DNA from: Oscillospiraceae bacterium
Lineage (GTDB): Bacteria > Bacillota_A > Clostridia > Oscillospirales > Oscillospiraceae
Reading direction: 5' to 3'
Length of the DNA: 26,443 nt
Assembly: GCA_015067895.1 (NCBI GenBank)
Contig: SVLP01000033.1
Span: 1-26,443 of the forward strand
Under the pieces are notes generated by a model. That model was not told the origin of the DNA. It made no database searches and worked only from the letters and a program-made list of their open reading frames with translations. Made by a program: the position numbers and the translations under genes. Shown piece by piece: positions 1 through 6,777 of the stretch. How positions within the stretch are numbered: the first letter of the stretch is position 1; every line of letters begins with the position of its first letter.

Positions 1-572
1 GTCATCTGGTCGCCGGTGTAGGCGTGGATGGTGCACATGATGCCGGCCTCGATGGGAGCCAGATCGTTCAGAGCCTTAGCCATGGGAGCCAGGCAGTTGG
101 TGGTGCAGGAAGCGGCGGAGATGATGTGGTCATCCTTGGTCAGGGACTCGTGGTTGACGTTGTAGACGATGGTGGGCAGGTCGTTGCCGGCGGGAGCGGA
201 AATGACGACCTTCTTGGCACCGGCGTCGATGTGAGCCTGAGCCTTGGCCTTGCTGGTGTAGAAGCCGGTGCACTCCAGGACGACGTCAACACCCAGCTCG
301 CCCCAGGGCAGCTCGGCGGCGTTGGCCTTGGCGTAGATGGTGATCTTCTTGCCGTCGACAACGATGTTGTCCTCGCCAGCCTCGACAGTGTGGGTGCCGA
401 AGGGCAGAGCGTAAGCGCCCTGAGTGGAGTCGTACTTCAGCAGGTGAGCCAGCATCTTGGGAGAGGTCAGGTCGTTGATGGCGACGACCTCGAAGCCCTC
501 AGCGCCGAACATCTGGCGGAAAGCCAGACGGCCGATACGACCGAAACCGTTAATAGCAACCTTAACAGACAT
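1..572 (-). CDS. gap: Glyceraldehyde-3-phosphate dehydrogenase, type I (N-terminal 190 residues, cut by window edge)
   Basis: Glycolytic enzyme that oxidises and phosphorylates glyceraldehyde-3-phosphate to 1,3-bisphosphoglycerate with NAD. Only residues 1-190 lie in the window and the 3' end is beyond position 1. The NAD-binding Rossmann motif INGFGRIGR is at residues 7-15, and the catalytic cysteine motif SCTTNCLAP starts at residue 155 (nucleophile Cys156). The ATG at 572 is preceded by a strong AATGGAGGTAATTCCC ribosome-binding site. Upstream is a near-consensus promoter, and a short hairpin (593-609, arms CGCTGCC/GGCAGCG) lies in the leader just before the ribosome-binding site. Codon use is strongly restricted (AAG, GGC, ATC, CTG), as expected for a highly expressed gene. 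It has its own promoter, so it is not dependent on the upstream AlaX-like gene. Confidence 0.97.
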   Translation of the reverse strand, partial: MSVKVAINGFGRIGRLAFRQMFGAEGFEVVAINDLTSPKMLAHLLKYDSTQGAYALPFGTHTVEAGEDNIVVDGKKITIYAKANAAELPWGELGVDVVLECTGFYTSKAKAQAHIDAGAKKVVISAPAGNDLPTIVYNVNHESLTKDDHIISAASCTTNCLAPMAKALNDLAPIEAGIMCTIHAYTGDQM

Positions 573-657
573 GGGAATTACCTCCATTTTATCGCTGCCT
601 CTGGCAGCGTATTTCATTTTTCTCGTCCGGATCAATCGATATTTCCCGAACGATTAC

Positions 658-686
658 ATTATAGCCCATTATTGGCGAGATGTAAA
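658..686 (-). promoter_or_regulatory. Sigma-A-type promoter of gap
   Basis: On the minus strand, TTTACA (681-686) and a perfect TATAAT (658-663) are separated by 17 nt. The start codon lies about 85 nt downstream, leaving a leader that contains the hairpin at 593-609. Confidence 0.85.
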
Positions 687-772
687 GTGGTAAGTTGCTC
701 AATTTCCATATTTTTTCTGAAACAATATTTCAAATAATCGTGCGCAACCGTTTGCACTCCCAGCTCGGCCAA

Positions 773-1936
773 TTATTCCGGGATATAAAAGGATACAAAG
801 TGTTTCAAAATCGATTCAGCCCCGCAGCGGACGCTTCCCATCTGGTACTCGGGCTTTCCGCCGCCCCGGCCATTCAGGGCCGTGGTCATGGCCTTATTGA
901 ACCCGCGCAGGTCACCGCCCTTTTGGATCAGGCAGTAGCTGTACCCCGCTTCGTCAGAGCCGGAGAACACCGCCGCGATGCCGCCGCACCGGTCAGCCAC
1001 CAGGTCGGCCAGCTTCCTTACGCCCACGGAGTCCAGGCCCCCGTGAAGCAGCAGGGTGTCGCCCTTTCCGGTGCAGCGATCCGCCAGGGCCTCGAAGATC
1101 CTGGTCTCCAGCTGGCCGATGCGGTGTTTGCAGCTTTCCAGCAGCTCGTTCATCCGGTTTGCTGCCTCGCCGGTCTCCATCAGCTTGGCGGAGAAGGCCG
1201 CGCTGACCAGCCGGTTCTGCTCATGGCTCCGGCTGAGGAAGTCCAGGCACCGCTTGCCGCAGAGCATCTCGATGCGCACGCCGCTGCGGAATTTCACGCA
1301 GGAGAAGAGCTTGATGAGTCCGATCTCGCCGGTGCGCTCCACATGGACGCCGCAGCAGGCGCAGGAATCGCAGCCGGGCACCTGCACGATCCGCACGGGC
1401 CAGGGCAGGGCCCGCTTGGTGCGGTAGAAGACATTCGGCAGTTCCTCCGGGGAGGGCGTCCAGATCTTCAGGGGGATATTTTGGTAGACGGCCTCGTTGG
1501 CGAGCCGCTCCAGCTCGGGCAGGTCTTCCGGCGGGATGACACCGTCAAAATCGATGGTGATGGACTCCCAGCCCATGTGGAAGCCCACGTTATGATAGCC
1601 ATACTTGGCATGGATGATGCCGGAGACGATGTGCTCGCCGGTGTGCTGCTGCATCAGATCGAACCGGTGGTCGTAGTCCACGACGCCCTCGACGCTCTCG
1701 CCGATGGGCAGGGGCTTCTCCAGCAGATGCAGCACCCGCTCCCCCTCCTCCCGGACGTGGAGGACTTCGATGCCGTTCAAGGTGCCCTTGTCGGCAGCCT
1801 GTCCGCCGCCCTCGGGATAGAAGGCGGTCTGATCCAATTCGACCTCATAGCCCTTCTTCGTTTCCACACAATCCACAACGACGGCAGAAAACTGTGCCAG
1901 ACGGCAGTCGGCGTAGTATAGTTTGTTCGTTTCCAT
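773..1936 (-). CDS. AlaX-like alanyl-tRNA editing protein with C-terminal DHHA1 domain
   Basis: Predicted free-standing editing protein that hydrolyses mischarged aminoacyl-tRNA(Ala), resembling the editing and C-terminal portions of alanyl-tRNA synthetase without the catalytic aminoacylation domain. An N-terminal beta-barrel segment holds the FYPEGGGQ signature (residues 39-46). The zinc-binding editing site is HTGEH (98-102) plus CCGVH (Cys194, His198), followed by the RTGEIG motif. A helical linker at about 230-290 leads to a DHHA1-type domain rich in glycine (NGRGGGKPEYQMG) near the C terminus. I chose the ATG at 1936 (387 residues) because TAAGGAG lies just upstream and the longer open frame reads into the repeat element at 1966-2231, where the translation looks like nonsense. 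No clear terminator lies between it and gap. Substrate could be Ala- or Ser/Gly-mischarged tRNA; the sequence does not say which. Confidence 0.9.
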   Translation of the reverse strand: METNKLYYADCRLAQFSAVVVDCVETKKGYEVELDQTAFYPEGGGQAADKGTLNGIEVLHVREEGERVLHLLEKPLPIGESVEGVVDYDHRFDLMQQHTGEHIVSGIIHAKYGYHNVGFHMGWESITIDFDGVIPPEDLPELERLANEAVYQNIPLKIWTPSPEELPNVFYRTKRALPWPVRIVQVPGCDSCACCGVHVERTGEIGLIKLFSCVKFRSGVRIEMLCGKRCLDFLSRSHEQNRLVSAAFSAKLMETGEAANRMNELLESCKHRIGQLETRIFEALADRCTGKGDTLLLHGGLDSVGVRKLADLVADRCGGIAAVFSGSDEAGYSYCLIQKGGDLRGFNKAMTTALNGRGGGKPEYQMGSVRCGAESILKHFVSFYIPE

Positions 1937-1965
1937 GGTTTTTATGCACTCCTTAATATTAGGAA

Positions 1966-2231
1966 TGTAGGGCGGGCGGCACTGCCCCCGCCGACCAGGT
2001 TGGATAACCACCTGGCCATATTCAGAAAGAGAAGCCAGGATCACCACTGTCATTGCGAGGCCGCAGGCCGCGGCAATCTCCTGCAACCGCAGTCCGAATT
2101 TTAACAGTGTACCAGGAGATTGCCACGTCGCTTCGCTCCTCGCAATGACAGATGTAGCTTGAAGCTGGTACTTCTGTCGAACACCGGCAATCATCCAACC
2201 TGCTCGGCGTGGGCAATGCCCCACGCCCTGC
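1966..2231. repeat. Composite palindromic intergenic repeat (outer GTAGGGCGGG arms, inner CATTGCGAG element)
   Basis: The outer arms (1966-2005 and 2193-2231) are inverted copies of each other: both read GTAGGGCG or GCAGGGCG, then a GGGC-type hairpin, then a shared AGGTTGGAT end. Nested inside is a 103-bp inverted-repeat element (2048-2150) whose ends are TGTCATTGCGAG and CTCGCAATGACA and whose inner arms are GGCAATCTCCTG and CAGGAGATTGCC. The same inner element plus right outer arm recurs at 11378-11561. No coding function is supported. The element occupies the whole gap between the AlaX-like gene and the small cysteine-rich gene. Confidence 0.85.
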
Positions 2232-2242
2232 AGAGTAAGATT

Positions 2243-2419
2243 TCAGGCTTCGGTCAATTCCTCGATCCCCTTAGCGATGGTGCACTGGGGCTGGAACTGG
2301 CAATTGCCGTAGGAGCAGTCGCATTCTTCGACCTTCCCGTCCCCGGTGATGACCTCCACCATGCGGCTGCCGTCTAAGCACCGCAGTAGCCGGTCAGATA
2401 ATGCTCCGTGCTCATTCAT
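2243..2419 (-). CDS. 58-residue cysteine-rich protein, function unknown
   Basis: I do not recognise this protein. It starts at the ATG at 2419, overlapping the last 8 bases of the GH13 gene, so translation is probably coupled to it. The protein is acidic at the start (MNEHGALSDRLLR), has a central strand-like segment (RMVEVITGDGKVEE) and then four cysteines spaced C-x1-C-x4-C-x5-C around SYGNC, ending in a short helix (IAKGIEELTEA). The cysteine cluster could bind a metal or form disulfides. The overlap, the sensible amino-acid composition and a stop just before the repeat element support a real gene. Being joined to a sugar-hydrolase gene is its only functional hint. Confidence 0.7.
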   Translation of the reverse strand: MNEHGALSDRLLRCLDGSRMVEVITGDGKVEECDCSYGNCQFQPQCTIAKGIEELTEA

Positions 2420-4256
2420 CCTCCACGATGCAGTAGCCGTTGTGGCCCAGCACCAGCTGGTCAGTTGCCACGGTCAGCAGGTTTCTGGCCAGCAGGATCC
2501 GGCCCATGGGGATCTCCCAGTCATCGGAGCCTCGGTTCATATAGACCCGGATGGTCTGCTCCTGATGGGTGCGGGTAAAGCTGATCTGATTGTTGACCGC
2601 CTGCTGGAACTGGATATCGCCCAGGCGCAGAGCCTTGTACTTGGTACGCAGCTGACCCAAACGGCGATAGTGGTTCTGCAGCTCCCGCTCCTCCCGTCCC
2701 CAGGGGAAGGGACGGCGGCAGAAGGGATCGCCGTAGCCCTCCATACCGGCCTCGTCGCCGTAGTAGATGGAGGGGGCACCGGGCAGGGTGAACTGGAGCA
2801 CCGAAGCGGCGTGGAGACGATCCAGCGCGGTGACCCACTGGGTGCGGGTCAGGCGGCGGCTGGCCTTGGCGTAGCGGTCGCCCTGGAAATCGTCGATCAT
2901 AGCCGTCAGGATGCGGCTGGTGTCGTGGGTGCCCAGCAGGTTCATGGTGCAGGCCATGACCTGGGGGGGATAGTTCTCCACGATGGACATGACGGTGTCC
3001 TTGAAGCCCCGGCCATCGTCGATCTTGCGCATGAAGTTGATGATGGCGGTGCGGAAGGGATAGTTCATGGGGGAGTCCAGCTCGCCGTCGACGAAATAGC
3101 GGCGGCGGGTGCCGTAGGAGGATTTGTTGGAGGCATCCTCCCAAACCTCGCCGATGAGCAGGGCGTCAGGCTTGATCTCCCGAATTCGGTTCTTCAGCCG
3201 GAGCACGAACTCGTCGGGCAGCTCGTCCACCACATCCAGCCGGAAGCCGTCGGCACCCAGCTTCAGCCAGTGGGCCACGACGCTGTCTTCATCGTCGATG
3301 ATGTAGTTCAGGAAGCTGGGATGGAGCTTGTTGACGGTGGGCAGGGTATCGAAATTCCACCAGCAGTTGTAGCTGTGGGGGTAATCATAGAAGGTATACC
3401 ACTCGTAGTAGGGAGAAGTCTGGGAATGGAAGGCGCCCATGCCGGGGAAGGTGCGGTTCTTGTTGAAATACAGGGAATCGGAGCCGGTATGGGAGTAGAC
3501 GCCGTCGAGGATGATCTTGAGCCCCCGCTCATGGGCGGCGTCGCACAGAGCCTTGAAGTCCGCCTCGGTGCCCAGCATGGGGTCGGGAGTCTTGTAGTCG
3601 CCGGTGTCGTAGCGGTGGGAGGAGAAGGATTTGCTGATGGGATTCAGATAGATGATGGTGGTGCCCAGGGAGGCGATGTAGTCCAGCTTCTCCTGGATGC
3701 CCTTGAAATTGCCGCCGTAGAAATCGTTGTTGAGCACCTTGCCCCAGCGGTCGGGCTGCCACTGAACCTCGTCGTACCAGTAGTTGTGGATGGTGTAGGG
3801 CTCCAGCTTGCCGGTCAAGTCCACCTTGCCGGAGCGGTGGAACCGGTCGGGGAAGATCTGGTAGATGATCGCGCCCTTGGCCCAGTCGGGGGTGGTGAAG
3901 TCGGCGGGAATGCAGCTGACCTGCCACAGGTCGCCATCCTCCATATTGGTGTCATCGCCCTGCTTGAAGAGCCGGAAGGAGCCGGATCTGTGGGTGATGT
4001 GGAAATAGTAGAAATAGAGTCCCCGCTCCTCAAGCTCCAGTTCGCCGGTAAAGATCTCGTAGGGGCCCTTCTTCATCCGGTATTCCAGGGGGAACTCCCG
4101 GTAGGACTCGCCATTTTCATAGGATACGAGACAGACCACCCTGGTGGCCTGGACGGCAGAGGGGATGTGGATGTTGAGCTTGCATTTCTGACCGGGGGTA
4201 AGGGTACCGAAGGGGTCCTTGTGGGCAAGCAATTTGCTGTCGTAAAGAATCCGCAT
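2412..4256 (-). CDS. Neopullulanase/cyclomaltodextrinase-like alpha-amylase family glycosidase (GH13)
   Basis: 614-residue enzyme expected to cleave alpha-1,4 (and perhaps alpha-1,6) bonds in maltodextrin, pullulan or cyclodextrin. No signal peptide is visible, so it is probably cytoplasmic and acts on imported oligosaccharides. Residues 1-120 form an N-terminal beta domain like those of GH13_20 neopullulanases, followed by a TIM barrel with the four classical regions: DGVYSH (251-256), GFRLDVVDE (nucleophile Asp341), GEVWED (acid/base Glu370) and GTHDTSR (Asp445 as transition-state stabiliser). The start at 4256 follows TTTCAGGAGACACTT, and a promoter lies upstream. A longer open frame to 4427 exists, but its extra residues are not family-like and they cross the promoter. 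The exact substrate is not decidable from motifs alone. Confidence 0.92.
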   Translation of the reverse strand: MRILYDSKLLAHKDPFGTLTPGQKCKLNIHIPSAVQATRVVCLVSYENGESYREFPLEYRMKKGPYEIFTGELELEERGLYFYYFHITHRSGSFRLFKQGDDTNMEDGDLWQVSCIPADFTTPDWAKGAIIYQIFPDRFHRSGKVDLTGKLEPYTIHNYWYDEVQWQPDRWGKVLNNDFYGGNFKGIQEKLDYIASLGTTIIYLNPISKSFSSHRYDTGDYKTPDPMLGTEADFKALCDAAHERGLKIILDGVYSHTGSDSLYFNKNRTFPGMGAFHSQTSPYYEWYTFYDYPHSYNCWWNFDTLPTVNKLHPSFLNYIIDDEDSVVAHWLKLGADGFRLDVVDELPDEFVLRLKNRIREIKPDALLIGEVWEDASNKSSYGTRRRYFVDGELDSPMNYPFRTAIINFMRKIDDGRGFKDTVMSIVENYPPQVMACTMNLLGTHDTSRILTAMIDDFQGDRYAKASRRLTRTQWVTALDRLHAASVLQFTLPGAPSIYYGDEAGMEGYGDPFCRRPFPWGREERELQNHYRRLGQLRTKYKALRLGDIQFQQAVNNQISFTRTHQEQTIRVYMNRGSDDWEIPMGRILLARNLLTVATDQLVLGHNGYCIVEDE

Positions 4257-4303
4257 AAGTGTCTCCTGAAAGTATGATTTGAAAAATGCCCGCAGGCTAA
4301 AAC

Positions 4304-4333
4304 AGTATATCACAAATATGGTATGGTTGGCAA
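4304..4333 (-). promoter_or_regulatory. Promoter of the GH13 gene
   Basis: Minus-strand TTGCCA (4328-4333), 18-nt spacer, then TATACT (4304-4309) preceded by TG one base upstream (an extended -10). About 45 nt separate it from the start codon. Confidence 0.7.
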
Positions 4334-4393
4334 TACCGGCGGAGGGAGAAATTGGTGGCAAACAGCAGGATTGTATCACGCCTGCATAAACAG

Positions 4394-4436
4394 TGGAACT
4401 ATTCGTCATTATATGATAAAATAACATATTATCATA
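4394..4436 (+). promoter_or_regulatory. Putative promoter and palindromic operator of the restriction endonuclease gene
   Basis: A perfect 8-bp dyad, TATGATAA (4412-4419) and TTATCATA (4429-4436), is separated by 9 nt and ends just before the GGGAGG ribosome-binding site. A weak promoter fits around it: TGGAAC (4394-4399), 17 nt, TAAAAT (4417-4422), so the -10 would sit inside the dyad. A protein bound there would be positioned to repress the nuclease gene. That a regulator binds here is inference. Confidence 0.5.
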
Positions 4437-4453
4437 CTTAGGGAGGTTCTATC

Positions 4454-5227
4454 ATGCCAAGCTATACGATCGCCAATGCAGCGATTCCGACACGGCACCT
4501 GCATACATACTATGCATTAGCCAAAAGTGCCAACGGAATCAATCTGATCCCCGGAACGTTCGACCTCGACTGGATCTTTGAGGTTGCCGAACGGGATCGC
4601 TCCCTGTTCCCCAATATCAAATTAACGGGGACACTGGATGCACAGAGCTACATGGTTCGCTGGGTCAAAAGCTATCAGGATGCAATGAACCGTCTGCCGA
4701 GCAGGCGCAGGGCAAATCCCAAGTCCGCCTGTACGGATCCCGCGATCCGGGTGATCGTCCAGGCCACGCAGGGATTGACCAATCTACAGGCTGCACAAAG
4801 TGAAAGAAGCCATAACCTGTTCATGTCTGCGGAAAACATCCAGGGCAATTTGCTGGAAGAATACATTGCGTACAAGGTCAGACCCTACGGCTTTTTGTGG
4901 TGCGCAGGAAATGTGCTGCACGCGACCGACTTTTGCAATACCACAGGAAGCTTTCTGCTTCAGATCAAAAACAAGTCCAACACAGAAAACAGCTCCAGCA
5001 GTGCGATCCGTGCGAACACTCCCATTCAAAAGTGGTACCGCCTGGGAACACGGACACAGGGCGGCATGAAAGTCCCTGTTGACAAATGGTCTGATTTGAA
5101 CAAGATCATCAATGACCATAAAACGGATGGGTACCATCTTCCGCCCTGTGCCATGAGCGAGGACGATTATCAGGCTTTCTTGTTCCAGGCTGCAAGTGCC
5201 AATCATAATCTGATTACAGACGTATAA
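4454..5227 (+). CDS. SinI-like type II restriction endonuclease
   Basis: 257-residue predicted DNA-cleaving half of a restriction-modification pair. The region FLWCAGNVLHATDF (147-160) followed by LLQIKNK (168-174) and the distinctive serine-rich ENSSSSAIR (178-186) matches what I recall of the SinI family (GGWCC cutters). It fits a PD-(D/E)xK-type core, with Asp159 and Gln170-x-Lys172 as candidate metal-binding and catalytic residues and Glu135/Glu136 in the preceding helix. The start at 4454 has a GGGAGG site 8 nt upstream. The gene converges on a C5-cytosine methyltransferase, separated only by a shared terminator. Base composition is more AT-rich than the flanking amylase and clpB genes, consistent with horizontal acquisition. 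Family assignment is from remembered motifs and was not searched. Confidence 0.68.
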   Translation: MPSYTIANAAIPTRHLHTYYALAKSANGINLIPGTFDLDWIFEVAERDRSLFPNIKLTGTLDAQSYMVRWVKSYQDAMNRLPSRRRANPKSACTDPAIRVIVQATQGLTNLQAAQSERSHNLFMSAENIQGNLLEEYIAYKVRPYGFLWCAGNVLHATDFCNTTGSFLLQIKNKSNTENSSSSAIRANTPIQKWYRLGTRTQGGMKVPVDKWSDLNKIINDHKTDGYHLPPCAMSEDDYQAFLFQAASANHNLITDV

Positions 5228-5234
5228 TCATAAA

Positions 5235-5265
5235 AAACTGCGCGGTGGTCGGCACCGCGCAGTTT
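5235..5265. terminator. Bidirectional terminator between endonuclease and methyltransferase genes
   Basis: 13-bp perfect stem (arms AAACTGCGCGGTG and CACCGCGCAGTTT) with a 5-nt GTCGG loop. It is flanked by an A-run on the left and a T-rich tail on the right, so it can stop transcripts from both convergent genes. Confidence 0.88.
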
Positions 5266-5269
5266 CGTT

Positions 5270-6664
5270 TTACTCAAACAGGGAAATCTGCTCATTTTGG
5301 TGTTTGATGGCTGTTTCCATTTGTCTGCACCAGGTCTGGTCGCTGGTGTTTTTGTATCTGGAAAACTCAAAATTCGCATCACACATATCCGGGGTGCCAT
5401 TCCTGTCGTTTATGATCGTACGGGCGATCGCTTCGCCCAATTTGATGGGGACTGCGTTGCCGATCTGCTTATATTGCTCCAGCACGGGGCCGCAGATCTT
5501 CCATTCAAGGGGGAAGCCCTGGATCCGGCTGTATTCCTCCACGCTGAGCGGTCTGTTCAGCGTGGGATGGCAGAGATCCGTTGCCGGCATCGTCGGATTC
5601 GTGACAAGGGTGGGCGAGGGACGGTCGAACTTCAGTCGCCGGAAGAACCCGGTCTTTCCTCCGCCCAGCTGTAATTTGCTTCCCATTGCTTCGACCTGAA
5701 GCTCGGGAGGAAGGTCTTTCCAGTATTGACCTTCCTTCAGGATACGGTAAAAGCGAAGCCGTTTCTCGGGGAATTCGATGTAATGATGCTCCACATCGTC
5801 GGGGAGCTCAGACAGTGCATCCCGCAATGTCCGCCAGGGTGCAAGCCCATGGGCACCGTTTTCCGAATGGGTCGGTGTCAGATATGCCACCTTTTCCTCT
5901 CCCAGCTTGCCGATCATAACGATTCTCTCCCGGATCTGCGGTGCGCCATAGTTTGCGGCGTTATACAGATTAAAGGAAACCGCATAGCCCAGTTCCTTCA
6001 GCTGATCCAGGATCACCTGAAGGGCTCCGCCTTTCACCGGTTTGTCGGAGCCCTGATAAGGATATGCCGCAGACAGCAGGCCCCGTACATTTTCGATGAC
6101 AACGTAGGTAGGTCTGATCTCTCCCACGATTTGCAGATAACGAAGAAACACGTTTCCTCTCGCATCTTCAAAGCCTCTCCTGGCACCGGCGGTGCTGAAG
6201 GCCTGGCAGGGAGGGCCGCCGAAAATCACATCTACCTTTGTTCCCTCGGGGAGATTTGCCATTTTGAGAATGTCTTCGGCAGAATATGTCTCGATATCAC
6301 CGATCAGCGCGATATCCGGATTGTTTTTTGCGATGGTCATTCTGCAATACTTGTTGATCTCACAGGCCAAAATCGCATCAATACCGCCATTCCTCATGCC
6401 GATATCCAGACCCATCGCGCCGGAGAAGAAGCTCAAAGCAACAATTTCCGGAAGCTTTTTATCGCCCCGCTTTCGGTCATCCGGCTCGATCATAATGTCG
6501 TTGTCCCGGATATAAGCTTCCAGGGCGGCTTTGGAGATCAGCCACTGATTTCCGAGCCTTTCAGCAGGAAAAGCCTGGTTTCGAATCAGTGTCCGCACAT
6601 GCTGCGTTGTAACCTTCAAGATGCCGGATGCTTCGTTGACGGTAATAAAATCTGATAAAGGCAT
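5270..6664 (-). CDS. DNA (cytosine-5) methyltransferase with N-terminal helix-turn-helix domain
   Basis: 464-residue modification enzyme that transfers a methyl group from S-adenosylmethionine to C5 of cytosine and protects host DNA from the adjacent nuclease. Core motifs are in order: motif I FFSGAMGLDIG (79-89), motif IV GGPPCQAFS with catalytic Cys153, motif VI ENVRG (191-195), motif VIII QIRER (243-247) and motif X QIGNAVP (400-406). The target-recognition region lies at about 250-375. Residues 6-52 form an excisionase/MerR-type helix-turn-helix (ITVNEASGILKVTTQHVRTLIRN, with the wing RLGNQWLISKAALEAYI), which could let the enzyme regulate transcription. A C-terminal extension of about 55 residues follows motif X. 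If the nuclease is SinI-like, the expected target is GGWCC (inference). The start at 6664 follows ATGAGG, with a good promoter upstream. Confidence 0.93.
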   Translation of the reverse strand: MPLSDFITVNEASGILKVTTQHVRTLIRNQAFPAERLGNQWLISKAALEAYIRDNDIMIEPDDRKRGDKKLPEIVALSFFSGAMGLDIGMRNGGIDAILACEINKYCRMTIAKNNPDIALIGDIETYSAEDILKMANLPEGTKVDVIFGGPPCQAFSTAGARRGFEDARGNVFLRYLQIVGEIRPTYVVIENVRGLLSAAYPYQGSDKPVKGGALQVILDQLKELGYAVSFNLYNAANYGAPQIRERIVMIGKLGEEKVAYLTPTHSENGAHGLAPWRTLRDALSELPDDVEHHYIEFPEKRLRFYRILKEGQYWKDLPPELQVEAMGSKLQLGGGKTGFFRRLKFDRPSPTLVTNPTMPATDLCHPTLNRPLSVEEYSRIQGFPLEWKICGPVLEQYKQIGNAVPIKLGEAIARTIINDRNGTPDMCDANFEFSRYKNTSDQTWCRQMETAIKHQNEQISLFE

Positions 6665-6707
6665 TCGGTCTAATCCTCATTTCTTTCGCGAATATTTTAG
6701 CAGACCC

Positions 6708-6736
6708 ACTATATCACAATCCATCTTTCAAATCAA
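6708..6736 (-). promoter_or_regulatory. Promoter of the methyltransferase gene
   Basis: Minus-strand TTGATT (6731-6736), 17-nt spacer, TATAGT (6708-6713). It is stronger than the candidate promoter of the nuclease gene, which fits the need to make the methylase first. Confidence 0.75.
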
Positions 6737-6745
6737 GCGTGAAAA

Positions 6746-6773
6746 CACGGGCGCAGGTTTCCCTGCGCCCGTG
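6746..6773 (-). terminator. Rho-independent terminator of clpB
   Basis: 12-bp stem (CACGGGCGCAGG with CCTGCGCCCGTG) and a 4-nt loop, starting 4 nt after the clpB stop codon and followed on the minus strand by TTTTC. Confidence 0.85.
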
Positions 6774-6777
6774 GGGG

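Noticed and set aside
1937..2224. N-terminal extension of the AlaX-like protein
   Set aside because: The extra 96 codons translate the palindromic repeat; a ribosome-binding site and a family-like start are at 1936.
2346..4277. 643-codon plus-strand open frame antisense to the GH13 gene
   Set aside because: Composition is a codon-bias shadow, no ribosome-binding site; the opposite strand carries all four GH13 motifs.
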